A DNA stretch of 54,325 nt, taken from NCBI GenBank assembly GCA_913062955.1, contig CAJXZP010000022.1, positions 1-54,325 on the forward strand. The letters run 5' to 3'. Shown here piece after piece: positions 32,871 through 41,834 of the stretch (its first letter is position 1; every line of letters starts with the position of its first letter). The notes beneath the pieces were generated by a model. The model searched no databases, was not told where the DNA came from, and saw only the letters and a list, made by a program, of their open reading frames with translations. Position numbers and translations under genes: made by a program. The stretch is from an uncultured Flavobacteriales bacterium. Lineage in GTDB: Bacteria; Bacteroidota; Bacteroidia; Flavobacteriales_G; Salibacteraceae.

Positions 32871-34571
32871 TTAACCTACGTAGTTAACATGTTCGTTCTT
32901 AAATTTTTTAAAATACTCTTGTAATATACCTGCGTTCTCCAATTGAGGAGTATTAACCTCTAAAATTCCGGATGCATTCCCGGCTAAAAGGGAATCAAAT
33001 TTGGATTCCAATTCAGATTTCGAGGTGGCGCAAAAATAATGAACCCCAAAGCCTATTGCAATGTGTTCTACACTGTTTTTTTGATGGGTTTCAAAGTGGC
33101 TTTCTAATTGCCCAGTACTATTGGGTCCATCAATAAATCTGAAAATTCCTCCACCATCATTGTTGACCACAACCACCTTCAAATTGCGAGGGATATGTCG
33201 GTGCCACCAAGCATTGGTATCGTAAAAAAAGGATATATCACCAACTATTAAAACAACCGTTTTAGTAGTAACCATAGCTGTTCCCATGGCAGTGGATACA
33301 ATTCCATCAATGCCACTGGTTCCTCTATTGGCATCAAAGAACAATTCGTTTTCCCAATCAAATAACTGGGCATAGCGAATGGAAGTACTATTCGCTAAAT
33401 GAACAATACTCTGAGCTGGAATTTTTTCATTCATAGTTTGCATTACCTGAAAATCACTGAATGTCACCGTTTTTTCAAATTTCGCTTGTTGTTCTTTACG
33501 CACATTGTCAACATTTATCCATTGATTTACGTACGATGATCCTTGAATATTAGCATTTTTAAGAAGTGTGGTAAAAAATAATTCTTCGGAGTTATTGAAA
33601 TGCTGAGTTAAACACTGGTAGGTGTCAGGTGCCTTTTCAATTACTTCAATATGAATATGATGTTTCGGGCCGTATTTCCGAAGAAACCCTTTGATCCTTT
33701 TAGAAACAACATTACCTCCAAAGGTGAGTAATAATTCAGGTTGTAATTTTTCCATTTCCTTTTCAGAAAGAGGGGTAATTAGCCGGTCGATACAATGGAC
33801 CGATCCCTTTACGTCAATATTAGATGTTGTTTCCGAAAAAATTAATGCGCGCTTACTGATTTTTTGAAGAAGAACATCTAAGGTTGGATTCCCATTTTTT
33901 TGCCCCCCTAAAATCATAATTTTAGAAGTGGAGTTCCAAATGGAAATGGCGGTTTGCATTTCCGTGGAATCTATGGGTTCGTTGACTTGATCGGTAGTGG
34001 TGGAAACAGTTGTTTCGGTAAATGACTCTTTTAAATATAAAGGTTCTTCAAAAGGCATATTAAGATGTACCGGCCCCCCTGGATTAATAACCGAGGGTAT
34101 GGCTAGATTTAAAGCTGCCTTAATTATTTGAAGGTTCTTGAATTCTTCTCCTTGTATGGGAAACTCCTCTAATTGAGACGATAATAATATATGGTTGGCA
34201 TACACCTTGTTTTGACGAATGGTTTGACCATCTCCTTGATCAATCAGTCTTTGGGGTCTATCGGCCGATAACACCATTAATGGGATTTTTCGGTAGAATG
34301 CTTCTGCAATAGCCGGATAATAGTTTAACAATGCCGAACCCGATGAACAAACCAAAGCCACTGGTTTTTGAGTTTGTTGAGCCATTCCAAGAGCAATAAA
34401 TCCAGCAGAACGTTCGTCAGGAACCGAATAACATTGGTATTTGGAATGCGAAGTAAAGCCTAAAATTAAAGGGGCATTTCTAGATCCGGGTGAAATCACA
34501 ACCCGCGTCAGTCCCTTTTTCCAAAGTTGATCTATCAGCTGTTGTACACTTTTTTTATTTGTGGTTTCCAA
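32871..34571 (-). CDS. menD: 2-succinyl-5-enolpyruvyl-6-hydroxy-3-cyclohexene-1-carboxylate synthase MenD
   Basis: A full-length 566-residue thiamine-diphosphate enzyme. It shows [13 protein letters not shown] at the N-terminus, the catalytic Glu in [23 protein letters not shown], and the ThDP/Mg binding motif [12 protein letters not shown] ... [10 protein letters not shown]. MenD adds 2-oxoglutarate-derived succinic semialdehyde to isochorismate, the first committed menaquinone step. It is 46 bases after menF and 17 before menB. MenH, MenC and MenE are not in the window, so those genes are elsewhere. Confidence 0.97.
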   Translation of the reverse strand: METTNKKSVQQLIDQLWKKGLTRVVISPGSRNAPLILGFTSHSKYQCYSVPDERSAGFIALGMAQQTQKPVALVCSSGSALLNYYPAIAEAFYRKIPLMVLSADRPQRLIDQGDGQTIRQNKVYANHILLSSQLEEFPIQGEEFKNLQIIKAALNLAIPSVINPGGPVHLNMPFEEPLYLKESFTETTVSTTTDQVNEPIDSTEMQTAISIWNSTSKIMILGGQKNGNPTLDVLLQKISKRALIFSETTSNIDVKGSVHCIDRLITPLSEKEMEKLQPELLLTFGGNVVSKRIKGFLRKYGPKHHIHIEVIEKAPDTYQCLTQHFNNSEELFFTTLLKNANIQGSSYVNQWINVDNVRKEQQAKFEKTVTFSDFQVMQTMNEKIPAQSIVHLANSTSIRYAQLFDWENELFFDANRGTSGIDGIVSTAMGTAMVTTKTVVLIVGDISFFYDTNAWWHRHIPRNLKVVVVNNDGGGIFRFIDGPNSTGQLESHFETHQKNSVEHIAIGFGVHYFCATSKSELESKFDSLLAGNASGILEVNTPQLENAGILQEYFKKFKNEHVNYVG

Positions 34572-34617
34572 TATGGAAATGGTTTTTGATGATTACTTCT
34601 TTTCTGAAGTCGTTTAA

Positions 34618-35691
34618 TTATTTGGCAGAAAGTGACTCAAGTTCATTTAACAACGTTTGCGATTTAAGAACGGTTTCTTCCCATTCCTTTTCTGCAACCG
34701 ATTTGGAAGTAATTCCTCCGCCAAGGTACAAAGCTACATAGTTTGATAAAATTTGCATACATCGAAGGTTTACAAATAATTGAACTTCTTTGTGTGGATT
34801 AATAAATCCTAAATAACCGGTATAGTAAGCTCTTTCATGTTTTTCTAATGCGCGTATTAAGTTCTTAGCTCTAGGAAGTGGGACCCCACAAATGGCAGGA
34901 GTTGGATGCATGCTTTGTGTAAGATGTAATGCTTGAATAAAGGAAACTTTTCCTAAAGAAGAAATCGCGTTTTGTAAATGATAAACCGGACCTGCTTTGA
35001 TCGATTTGGTTTCTTCGGTTTGGTAGGGGATTCTGTTCTTTGAAAAACATGTTTCGATATACTTGGTTACGTAATCTTGTTCTTCTTTTTCTTTTTGTTC
35101 CCACAGAGGTAATCCTCCTAAATCAGGTTGGGTTCCTGCTAAAGACATGGTAGAAATGGTACCCCCTTTCCATGAAGTAAGAGTTTCTGGGGTGGCACCC
35201 ATCCACATACCCGATTGTGGATGATTTACCAAGTAAACAAATGCAGTTTTTTGGTTTTCGATTACCTGAAAAAATAATTTAGCTCTGTCTAAATCGTCAG
35301 TGGTATCCACCTTTTCAATTCGAGAGTAGATGAATTTATCTACTTTTAATGTAGGCATGGAGAGAATTCCTTTTTCTAAGTCAACTAGGTATCTGTCCTT
35401 ATCTGTAAAATGGATTTTAGGTGCATTATGGCTCTTTTTAATCCGAGGTAAAGCTAGAATTTTAACCACATATTTTGTCCAATCCGATCCTGAGTTTAAA
35501 TGAAAATCAGCAGGAATAAATACCTCTGGATGTTCATTTGATAATTCAAAGGGACGGAGAATGAAACCCGCTTGTTGATGGTGATTTGAAGTTGGGTTTT
35601 CAATAATTAATTCGATTTCTGTAGTACCCGGATAACTGAAAATTGCAAAACTCAAATTCTTTTCAATACATGCGGAAAGAATGGATTTCAT
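34618..35691 (-). CDS. menF: Isochorismate synthase MenF
   Basis: Chorismate-binding family enzyme with HLTQSMHPTPAICGVPL, ALEKHERAYYTGYLGF and QLFVNLRCMQI, the C-terminal active-site block of MenF/EntC/TrpE-type proteins. The company of menD and menB selects MenF, which converts chorismate to isochorismate. I start it at the ATG 35691 (357 residues); the upstream TTG at 35712 would add seven unlikely residues. A well-formed promoter lies 48 bases upstream, so menF leads the menFDB transcript. Confidence 0.93.
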   Translation of the reverse strand: MKSILSACIEKNLSFAIFSYPGTTEIELIIENPTSNHHQQAGFILRPFELSNEHPEVFIPADFHLNSGSDWTKYVVKILALPRIKKSHNAPKIHFTDKDRYLVDLEKGILSMPTLKVDKFIYSRIEKVDTTDDLDRAKLFFQVIENQKTAFVYLVNHPQSGMWMGATPETLTSWKGGTISTMSLAGTQPDLGGLPLWEQKEKEEQDYVTKYIETCFSKNRIPYQTEETKSIKAGPVYHLQNAISSLGKVSFIQALHLTQSMHPTPAICGVPLPRAKNLIRALEKHERAYYTGYLGFINPHKEVQLFVNLRCMQILSNYVALYLGGGITSKSVAEKEWEETVLKSQTLLNELESLSAK

Positions 35692-35738
35692 GGTGTGTGA
35701 TTGGTGATTCAAAATGTTTTTGTTTCAAAATTCTGGTC

Positions 35739-35770
35739 CAAAAGTAAATAGATATAGGTCGATTGCCAAA
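35739..35770 (-). promoter_or_regulatory. Promoter of menF (menFDB)
   Basis: On the minus strand TTTG (35767-35770) and TACTTTTG (35739-35746) are separated by 20 bases, an excellent match to the Bacteroidota primary-sigma promoter (TTTG, about 17-23 bases, TAnnTTTG). It lies 48 bases upstream of the menF ATG. Confidence 0.65.
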
Positions 35771-35793
35771 ATATTGAAACTGTCATTATTCTG

Positions 35794-35856
35794 TAATTAA
35801 TCATTTTTAACGGAGTATTTAAATCCTCGTGAGTAACAAGAAATAATTAATCATTT
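35794..35856 (+). repeat. 13-bp direct repeat ahead of the OmpR-type regulator
   Basis: TAATTAATCATTT occurs at 35794 and again at 35844, exactly 50 bases apart, which is about five helical turns. The second copy touches the -7 box of the regulator gene. Such spacing is typical of paired operator sites, but no binding is shown. Confidence 0.4.
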
Positions 35857-35863
35857 ATTTTTG
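35856..35863 (+). promoter_or_regulatory. Candidate -7 box of the OmpR-type regulator
   Basis: TATTTTTG exactly matches TAnnTTTG and ends 16 bases before the ATG at 35880. No TTTG is visible at the expected -33 position, which may instead be the site of a regulator bound at the 13-bp repeat. Confidence 0.45.
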
Positions 35864-35879
35864 TATAAAATCGAAGTTT

Positions 35880-36587
35880 ATGGCTGACAGAATTTTATTA
35901 GTTGAAGATGAACCATCATTGTACGAGGCGTTAAAGCTTAATCTGGAAATCGAAGGTTACAATGTGACTGTGGCGGTGGATGGGGAACAGGCAATAGAAA
36001 AATTTAAGTCTAGCCATTTTCAATTGATTATTCTAGATGTAATGATACCTAAAATTGATGGTTACGTGGTGTGCGAGACCATTCGATTAGAAAATTCTCA
36101 AGTTCCTATTATGTTTTTAAGTGCCCGAAACTCTGCAGAGGATAAGATTAATGGACTAAAAACCGGAGCGGATGACTACATGTCAAAGCCTTTTAACTTA
36201 GAAGAATTCCTTCTAAGAGTTAGTTTGTTGGTTAAACGAGGACATGCCTTGACAGACACAGGAACGGAGGATTTAAATTCCTTTGAGTTTGGAGGGAACA
36301 AAGTAGATTTCTCTAGTTTTGAAATTTCAACATGGGATGGAGAAGTAAAATCCTTATCCAAACGTGAAATGAAGTTATTGAAGCTTCTTATTGAAAAACG
36401 AGGTAAAGTCGTTTCCCGAGAAGAAATCCTACAAAAAATATGGGGGTACGATGTTTTTCCTTCTACCCGTACCATTGATAATTACATATTGGCTTATCGT
36501 AAGTATTTTGAGGAGAATCAACGTCAGCCTAAATATTTCTTTTCGGTAAGAGGGGTAGGATACAAATTTGAAGCAGACTCGGAATAA
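35880..36587 (+). CDS. OmpR/PhoB-family response regulator
   Basis: 235 residues: a receiver with LVEDE, phospho-acceptor Asp53 in LDVMIPKIDGY, LSARNS and the Lys in MSKPF, followed by a winged-helix DNA-binding domain (SKREMKLLKLL, STRTIDNYILAYRKYF, SVRGVGYKFE). It is a complete OmpR-type activator or repressor. No histidine kinase gene adjoins it, so it is an orphan; the hybrid kinase at 43144 or one elsewhere may phosphorylate it. It is divergent from menF, and the 13-bp repeats in the shared gap are possible binding sites for itself. The M14 peptidase follows 90 bases downstream from its own promoter. Confidence 0.93.
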   Translation: MADRILLVEDEPSLYEALKLNLEIEGYNVTVAVDGEQAIEKFKSSHFQLIILDVMIPKIDGYVVCETIRLENSQVPIMFLSARNSAEDKINGLKTGADDYMSKPFNLEEFLLRVSLLVKRGHALTDTGTEDLNSFEFGGNKVDFSSFEISTWDGEVKSLSKREMKLLKLLIEKRGKVVSREEILQKIWGYDVFPSTRTIDNYILAYRKYFEENQRQPKYFFSVRGVGYKFEADSE

Positions 36588-36650
36588 AAATTATTCCAAA
36601 TTTATTTTATAGCGATTCCAAATCTCTTCTTTCTTTAACACTGTTACGGT

Positions 36651-36658
36651 TACATTTG
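36651..36658 (+). promoter_or_regulatory. Candidate -7 box of the M14 peptidase gene
   Basis: TACATTTG exactly matches TAnnTTTG and lies 20 bases before the ATG at 36678. A clear -33 TTTG is not seen. Confidence 0.45.
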
Positions 36659-36677
36659 TAAGTAATTGTTAACACGT

Positions 36678-38357
36678 ATGAAGAAATTAATATCTATAGT
36701 TTTCATTATATTTTCATTTACTCAGGTATGGGCTTTAGGTGAAGATGATAATCAATCGATACCCTATCCAGAGCTCATTAAGCGTTACCAAATATTAGCA
36801 TCCCAGTATAACACCTGTGATTTTATTTCTTTTGGAGAAACGGATTCGGGTGAGCCCTTACATTTGTTTATTATGAATTCTTCGGGGGAGTTTTATCCAG
36901 AAGCCATCCATAATAAAACGGTTATTCTTGTACAAAACGGAATTCATCCCGGTGAGTCATGTGGGATTGATGCCAGTATTGAATGGGCAGAAGAATTACT
37001 TCAAAATAATTCGATTCCTGATAATGTGGTTATTGGAATAATCCCAGTGTACAATATTGGAGGGATGATAAACAGAGGCTGTTGTAGTAGAGCGAACCAA
37101 AATGGCCCGGAAGAACATGGATTTAGAGGAAACGCACGTAATTTGGATCTAAATCGTGATTATATCAAAGCCGATAGCAGAAATGCGCTCGCTTTTTATC
37201 GATTGTTTCATTGGTTAAAACCAGAATTATTTGTGGATACACATACTTCTAATGGAGCCGATTATCCCTATACCATGACCTTACTTACTACAAGGAGAGA
37301 AAGGTTAGATGCTCATTTGAGTCAGTTTTTGGTTCATAAATTGGAACCGTATATGTATGCCAATTACGATAGTTTGTCTCCCTACGTTAATGTATTTGGA
37401 ACGACTCCGAATAAGGGCATCAAAGCATTTAATGACATGCCTCGTTTTTCCTCTGGATATGCTTCGTTGTTTAATTGTATTGGATTTACTACGGAAGCCC
37501 ATATGTGGAAATCATTCGATGCTCGTAAAAAAGCAACCTCAAAATTCTTGAAAATTCTGACCGATTTCGCACATGAAAATGCGAAGGAACTCATGGAAAA
37601 TAAACAAATTTCGGATACGGAATATGCACGAGATTTTGAGTTTGTTAATCTAAGGTTGGATACCACAAAAAATAAAGAAATTACCTTTTTATCCTTTGCT
37701 CCAGAGTATAGATTTAGTGAGATTTTGGGGCGTGATCAACTGTATTACAATCGGGAGAAGCCAGAAACCATAAAAATTAAATATTACGACCGTTTTGAAA
37801 AAACGGGGCAAATACATGTTCCTAAATATTATGTAGTTAAGGCGGCTTGGAGAGAGGTGTTGGATCGGTTGAAGGCCAACCAGATAGAAATGACCCCCAT
37901 AGAAAATGATAGTACCCTAAACGGGGTAGGAATGTATATAGAGTCATTTACCAATGTTGAAAATCCCTATGAGGGACACTTTTTACATCATCAGGTGGTG
38001 GTGAGGGATTCTGCGATTACAATGACGTTTCATAAGGGGGATTATTTAGTGTCTACGCAACAAACAGGGTGGCGATATATCTTGAATGTATTGCAACCGG
38101 AATCGGATGATAGTTTTTTTGCATGGAATTTTTACGATGAAATTACGCAACAAAAGGAATGGTATTCCGCTTATGTATTTGAACCTTACGCAAAAAAAAT
38201 GTTAGCCGATGACTTACAATTACAGAGGGTATATCAAAATAAATTAGTGAATGATCCGAAGTTTAAGAAGGGCGATTATCGTTTGTACTGGTTGTATACC
38301 CAATCCCCTTTTTACGAGAAAGAGCATAATCGCTTACCTATCTTAAAAGTGTATTAG
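36678..38357 (+). CDS. Secreted M14-family zinc carboxypeptidase
   Basis: The ATG at 36678 gives a signal peptide (MKKLISIVFIIFSFTQVWAL); an upstream TTG at 36666 is less likely. The 559-residue protein has the three zinc ligands of M14 peptidases: His90 and Glu93 in GIHPGESCG and His189 in VDTHTSNGADYP. LDLNRDYIKAD supplies the substrate carboxylate-binding Arg, and a Glu in FTTEAHMW is the probable general base. The C-terminal third is a beta-rich region of unknown role. It should cleave C-terminal residues from peptides or wall peptides in the periplasm or outside. The next gene, an outer-membrane barrel, follows by six bases, so the two are co-transcribed. Confidence 0.88.
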   Translation: MKKLISIVFIIFSFTQVWALGEDDNQSIPYPELIKRYQILASQYNTCDFISFGETDSGEPLHLFIMNSSGEFYPEAIHNKTVILVQNGIHPGESCGIDASIEWAEELLQNNSIPDNVVIGIIPVYNIGGMINRGCCSRANQNGPEEHGFRGNARNLDLNRDYIKADSRNALAFYRLFHWLKPELFVDTHTSNGADYPYTMTLLTTRRERLDAHLSQFLVHKLEPYMYANYDSLSPYVNVFGTTPNKGIKAFNDMPRFSSGYASLFNCIGFTTEAHMWKSFDARKKATSKFLKILTDFAHENAKELMENKQISDTEYARDFEFVNLRLDTTKNKEITFLSFAPEYRFSEILGRDQLYYNREKPETIKIKYYDRFEKTGQIHVPKYYVVKAAWREVLDRLKANQIEMTPIENDSTLNGVGMYIESFTNVENPYEGHFLHHQVVVRDSAITMTFHKGDYLVSTQQTGWRYILNVLQPESDDSFFAWNFYDEITQQKEWYSAYVFEPYAKKMLADDLQLQRVYQNKLVNDPKFKKGDYRLYWLYTQSPFYEKEHNRLPILKVY

Positions 38358-38363
38358 TATTAT

Positions 38364-39824
38364 ATGGTTCGTAAGTTAATCATATTATTTGGGCTTTGGT
38401 TTATTTGTTCAAATACCGTTTTTTCTCAGTTTAGTCACTATTGGGGAGAAAGCTTTAGTACAAAGTCAGCTTTGCTATCCGGGGCTGTGGTGGGTGGCTA
38501 TCAAGATGAATCGTCCATATATTACAATCCCAGTATTTTATCAGATTCTAGTGTTAACCAATTTTCATTTGCCAATGGAGTGGTCAATATTGATTACCTC
38601 CGGTATGAAAATGCCTTGGGAGAGGGAGTAGACGTGAGCCACTTGGAATCTTCCGTAAATGCGGGCTTCTTGTCCGTTAATTTGTATCCAAAAGATAAGT
38701 TTCAATTGGTATGGAAAGCGGCTTATTTTAATCGATCAAAATTTGATAATTCCCTAGGAGACGAGGTTAAAAAACAATACAATGTGATTGAATTGAATCC
38801 AGGTATTGAACAATACATTGGAAAGGTAGGGAGCCGGACAGAATTCAATGACTATTGGTATGGGTTGGGAATCGCAAAGTTTGTAAATGATAAGCTTTCT
38901 GTTGGGGTAAGCGGATTTTTACGATACACCAGTTTAAGGTACCATTATTCTAAGACGATCGAAATTGGGTCGATGGGATTTGACACCAATCAAAAAATTG
39001 CCATTAGTTCTGATTTAATGGATACCCGAGGATATACCTGGAGAGGAACTCTTAAACTGGGAGGCAATTATCGGTTCAATGAAAAAATTAGTGGTGGGAT
39101 AACTATTACAAGTCCTTCTTTGTTTTTTGCAGGAAGTGCCCATGGAAATAATTCTTTTTCAAGAGTCAATAACCCAAATGCAGAAACAGGAGAGTTGTTA
39201 CCCGATTATTTTTATGATGCCTCTGGGGCAAATATGCGTATGAATGTAAGAGATCCTTTATCCGTAGCAGTGGGTGTAGATTACCGACTCGAAAAACTGA
39301 GATGGAATGTGACCGCAGAATGGTTTGCAGGAATCGCTCCTTACCGGATAATTGATCAAACCACAGGAAAGGTGACCGAATTGAAAACGACCTATTTACC
39401 AGAAGATCCGATGGAAGTTTTATCTTTTGTGGGTGGAGGGAAAAGTATAGTGAATATTGCCGTGGGATTAGAGATTTACAATAAAAACGATAGATCTGTG
39501 ATGTTAGGTTTTAAAACCGATTTTGATGCCTTAAAGGGGTTTGATTACCAGGAATTATCTCATCTTCATACAATGGTTAATGCAAAATCTAATTATTATC
39601 ATTTTTCTGCAGGTAAGAGTTTTTTATTCTTAAAATATGATGTTTTGTTTGGGGTTCAATATTCTATTTCCCGCCAAAAGAATTTGAAAGCTTTAGCCAA
39701 TTTTTCTGATCCAGTGGACTTAAGTACATCTGGGGCCTATAATTTAGAAGGTGAGGTTCAAAACAATATGCATTTTAAAGGAGATGCTTTGACCTTCTTT
39801 TTGGGATTGACCTTAAAAAACTAA
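38364..39824 (+). CDS. FadL/OmpP1-like outer-membrane beta-barrel protein
   Basis: 486 residues with a signal peptide (MVRKLIILFGLWFICSNTVFS) and repeated amphipathic strands to a C-terminal aromatic-containing strand. SSIYYNPSIL near the N-terminus recalls the FYNPAGL motif of FadL-type transporters, and SVAVGVDYRLEKLRWN, SGGITITSPSLF and MLGFKTDF are typical of that barrel family. Members take up hydrophobic compounds, but this is a distant match and no substrate can be named. Starting six bases after the M14 peptidase gene, it probably works with that peptidase or at least is co-expressed. A structural or anchoring role is the alternative. Confidence 0.7.
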   Translation: MVRKLIILFGLWFICSNTVFSQFSHYWGESFSTKSALLSGAVVGGYQDESSIYYNPSILSDSSVNQFSFANGVVNIDYLRYENALGEGVDVSHLESSVNAGFLSVNLYPKDKFQLVWKAAYFNRSKFDNSLGDEVKKQYNVIELNPGIEQYIGKVGSRTEFNDYWYGLGIAKFVNDKLSVGVSGFLRYTSLRYHYSKTIEIGSMGFDTNQKIAISSDLMDTRGYTWRGTLKLGGNYRFNEKISGGITITSPSLFFAGSAHGNNSFSRVNNPNAETGELLPDYFYDASGANMRMNVRDPLSVAVGVDYRLEKLRWNVTAEWFAGIAPYRIIDQTTGKVTELKTTYLPEDPMEVLSFVGGGKSIVNIAVGLEIYNKNDRSVMLGFKTDFDALKGFDYQELSHLHTMVNAKSNYYHFSAGKSFLFLKYDVLFGVQYSISRQKNLKALANFSDPVDLSTSGAYNLEGEVQNNMHFKGDALTFFLGLTLKN

Positions 39825-39857
39825 TGCCTGTATAAAATTAGATTCTATACAGGCATT
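39823..39857. terminator. Inverted repeat between convergent genes
   Basis: AATGCCTGTATA and its exact complement, separated by an 11-base loop, begin inside the stop codon of the FadL-like gene. There is no T tract, so termination is inferred from its place ahead of the convergent rlmD stop at 39883. Confidence 0.5.
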
Positions 39858-39882
39858 CGTAAAATGGTATTTATATAAACGG

Positions 39883-41328
39883 CTATTCTTTTTCTAAAAG
39901 AACAACACTTTCCACGTGAGCAGTATGTACAAACTGATCCACGATACTTATTTTCTTTTCTTGGTAACCTGCCTGATGGAAATCCAGTAGATCACGAGCT
40001 TGTGTCGCTGGATTACATGAAATGTATACCACACGTTTAGCATCTAGTTCAATAATTCTTTTTAAGGCCTTAGGAGTGATTCCTGAACGAGGAGGATCCA
40101 AAATAACCGTTTTAATTTTGCCTTGGTATTCTGGATGATCTTTCAAGAAGTTTTTTACATCCGCAGCGTAGAACTCTAAATTTTTAATCCCGTTTTTCTT
40201 CGCGTTTTTCTTGGCGTCTTCAATGGAGCTTTTAATAATATCTACCCCAATAACTTTCACACTACCCTTGGCTTGATTGGCCACTAATTGACCAATGGTT
40301 CCTGTACCACAAAAAAGATCTACAATGGTATCGTTTTCGGTATAATTCTGGTCTAAGAAGGTATAGTCAATTGCTTTTTGGTACAGCAGTTCGGCCGATT
40401 GTGGATTGGGTTGAAAGAAGCTACCAATACTCACATCAAAATACAAATCGTGGATACGCTCTTCGAGATTGTTTTCTCCATAAATTACGGTAGATGAAAG
40501 ATCTTCGTCTTGGGTACGATCACCTTGACCATCATTAATGGTATGGATAACTCCCGCTAAGCGATCGCCAACTACGTTTTGCAATGCTTGAATAAAACCT
40601 TTCGTATCAAATTCTTCTATATGAGAGGAACTAGTACTCAATTTGAATAATACTTTATCGGTATGAAAACTCTTTCTTACCGTAAGAAATCGGTAAAAAC
40701 CGTGATGTCTAACTGGGTGCCAGGCCGGTAGGTTACTATCTATACACCATTGACGAATAGATTTCAAGCCGTCTTCAATCTGTTTATCAAATAAGCCAGA
40801 ATCCGCATCTAGGTTATCTACCACACGCCATTGTCCCTTGTGTTTGAAACCTAGGCCAAAGTCATCAATATCTGTTTTTTGTTCCGCATCCCAAATAATA
40901 GTGGAAAAGGAATATTCCATTTTATTCCGGTAGTGCCAATTGGAAGGGGAGGGAATGAACTCGTCAAATAACTCAAAGGCATTTTTTACATAACCAATTC
41001 GTTTCAATACATCGAGTGTACTGGTTTTTTTATGCTCTTGTTGTAAGCTAACTGGCCACGTGGCATAAGGAGCTCCAGGAATAGCTTGGAATTCAATAGG
41101 ACGTTCATCTGGTGAAGCTTTGATCACTTCGGTGACTTTAGCCTCTGCAAATCTTTTTTTCTTTTTGATGATACGAGCTTTGACCACTTGCCCTGGAAAA
41201 GTGTTTAAAACAAATACAATATAATCCCCATCTTCGGTTGGAATTTTTGAAATCCCTTTTCCCCCAAAAGCTAAATCGGTAATTGTAAATTCTAGGATAT
41301 TACCTTTTTTCATTGTTTTAACGTCCAT
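39883..41328 (-). CDS. rlmD: 23S rRNA (uracil(1939)-C(5))-methyltransferase RlmD-like
   Basis: 481 residues: TRAM domain (about 6-66, FTITDLAFGGKGISKI), a middle RNA-binding part, SAM-binding DLFCGTGTIGQLV and the catalytic cysteine in VVYISCNPATQARDL with LDPPRSGITPK before it. It makes m5U in 23S rRNA. The family's 4Fe-4S cysteines, expected just after the TRAM domain as C-x5-C-x2-C, are absent: that stretch reads GAPYATWPVSLQQEHKK. So either the cluster is not needed or this is a paralogue such as an m5U enzyme with another site. I start it at ATG 41328; an ATG at 41313 (MKKGNILEF) is also plausible. Confidence 0.88.
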   Translation of the reverse strand: MDVKTMKKGNILEFTITDLAFGGKGISKIPTEDGDYIVFVLNTFPGQVVKARIIKKKKRFAEAKVTEVIKASPDERPIEFQAIPGAPYATWPVSLQQEHKKTSTLDVLKRIGYVKNAFELFDEFIPSPSNWHYRNKMEYSFSTIIWDAEQKTDIDDFGLGFKHKGQWRVVDNLDADSGLFDKQIEDGLKSIRQWCIDSNLPAWHPVRHHGFYRFLTVRKSFHTDKVLFKLSTSSSHIEEFDTKGFIQALQNVVGDRLAGVIHTINDGQGDRTQDEDLSSTVIYGENNLEERIHDLYFDVSIGSFFQPNPQSAELLYQKAIDYTFLDQNYTENDTIVDLFCGTGTIGQLVANQAKGSVKVIGVDIIKSSIEDAKKNAKKNGIKNLEFYAADVKNFLKDHPEYQGKIKTVILDPPRSGITPKALKRIIELDAKRVVYISCNPATQARDLLDFHQAGYQEKKISIVDQFVHTAHVESVVLLEKE

Positions 41329-41348
41329 TCCAGATATTTTTTAAGTTG

Positions 41349-41356
41349 CAAAATTA
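41349..41356 (-). promoter_or_regulatory. Candidate -7 box of rlmD
   Basis: On the minus strand TAATTTTG exactly matches TAnnTTTG and lies 20 bases before the ATG at 41328. No TTTG is seen at the usual -33 distance. Confidence 0.4.
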
Positions 41357-41384
41357 CTGATAAAATCGAGTTTTTATAGGCAAT

Positions 41385-41630
41385 TTACAGGATACTTTTT
41401 TTCCAGTAAATAAATAGAATGAATAGGTAGGCCAAGGGGTTTATAACGGGTTTTTCAATGGTTGTCTCTAATGGGTCAAAAGCAATGTTTGGTATATTCG
41501 GATAGTAAAAGTTATTAACAATTGACATATATTTGAAATTGTCAGAATTAGAGGAATTTGTTTTTTGACACACTAAACTATCCATCATTAGAGCGTTAGT
41601 TCTATTGTTTACACTATTCTTTAACGACAT
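41385..41630 (-). CDS. Possible small hypothetical protein
   Basis: An 81-codon frame in the 506-base gap between rlmD and rocD, starting with ATG at 41630. The N-terminal half is Asn/Ser-rich and the C-terminus has one hydrophobic stretch (NPLAYLFILFIYWKK) that could be a membrane segment. I recognise no family and see no Shine-Dalgarno. Its reality is doubtful, and the plus-strand terminator at 41701 suggests that the gap may instead be transcribed the other way. It may be a decayed gene or chance. Confidence 0.2.
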   Translation of the reverse strand: MSLKNSVNNRTNALMMDSLVCQKTNSSNSDNFKYMSIVNNFYYPNIPNIAFDPLETTIEKPVINPLAYLFILFIYWKKSIL

Positions 41631-41728
41631 ACTAATTAATCACACACTACTATGATTGATCTATGGTATTAAAATCACGAAGTGATTTATAATTAATTTG
41701 AGTCAGACGAAAGTCTGACTTTTTTTTT
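41543..41728 (+). ncRNA. Possible small RNA ahead of rocD
   Basis: A strong plus-strand terminator at 41701-41728 has no plus-strand gene before it. About 170 bases upstream, TATATTTG (41528-41535) exactly matches the -7 consensus, which would start an RNA near 41543. Between them a second short hairpin (AAATCAC/GTGATTT, 41672-41688) precedes the terminator. Together these give a transcript of about 186 bases. There is no -33 TTTG and no conserved RNA is recognised, so this is inference. Confidence 0.25.
41701..41728 (+). terminator. Strong orphan terminator with GAAA tetraloop
   Basis: AGTCAGAC, GAAA and GTCTGACT make a perfect 8-bp stem with a GNRA loop, followed by eight T on the plus strand. 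On the minus strand the following bases are not T-rich, so it ends a plus-strand RNA. No plus-strand gene precedes it; the gene downstream, rocD, has its own -7 box at 41801. Confidence 0.8.
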
Positions 41729-41800
41729 ACTCAAAAATAAAGTTGCAGAAGTACGAGGAAGCCGTCAAAAGTATTCCATGATATTTCGGTGGATTAATAG

Positions 41801-41808
41801 TAAATTTG
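41801..41808 (+). promoter_or_regulatory. Candidate -7 box of rocD
   Basis: TAAATTTG exactly matches TAnnTTTG and lies 26 bases before the ATG at 41835. No clear TTTG -33 element is present. Confidence 0.45.
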
Positions 41809-41834
41809 CCATTCGAAATTTAAAAAGTTAGATC

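Noticed and set aside
41652-41672. A six-codon leader-peptide-like frame before the hairpins upstream of rocD, suggesting attenuation of rocD
   Set aside because: It has no Arg, Pro or ornithine-related codons, and rocD has its own -7 box after the terminator, so attenuation is not supported.
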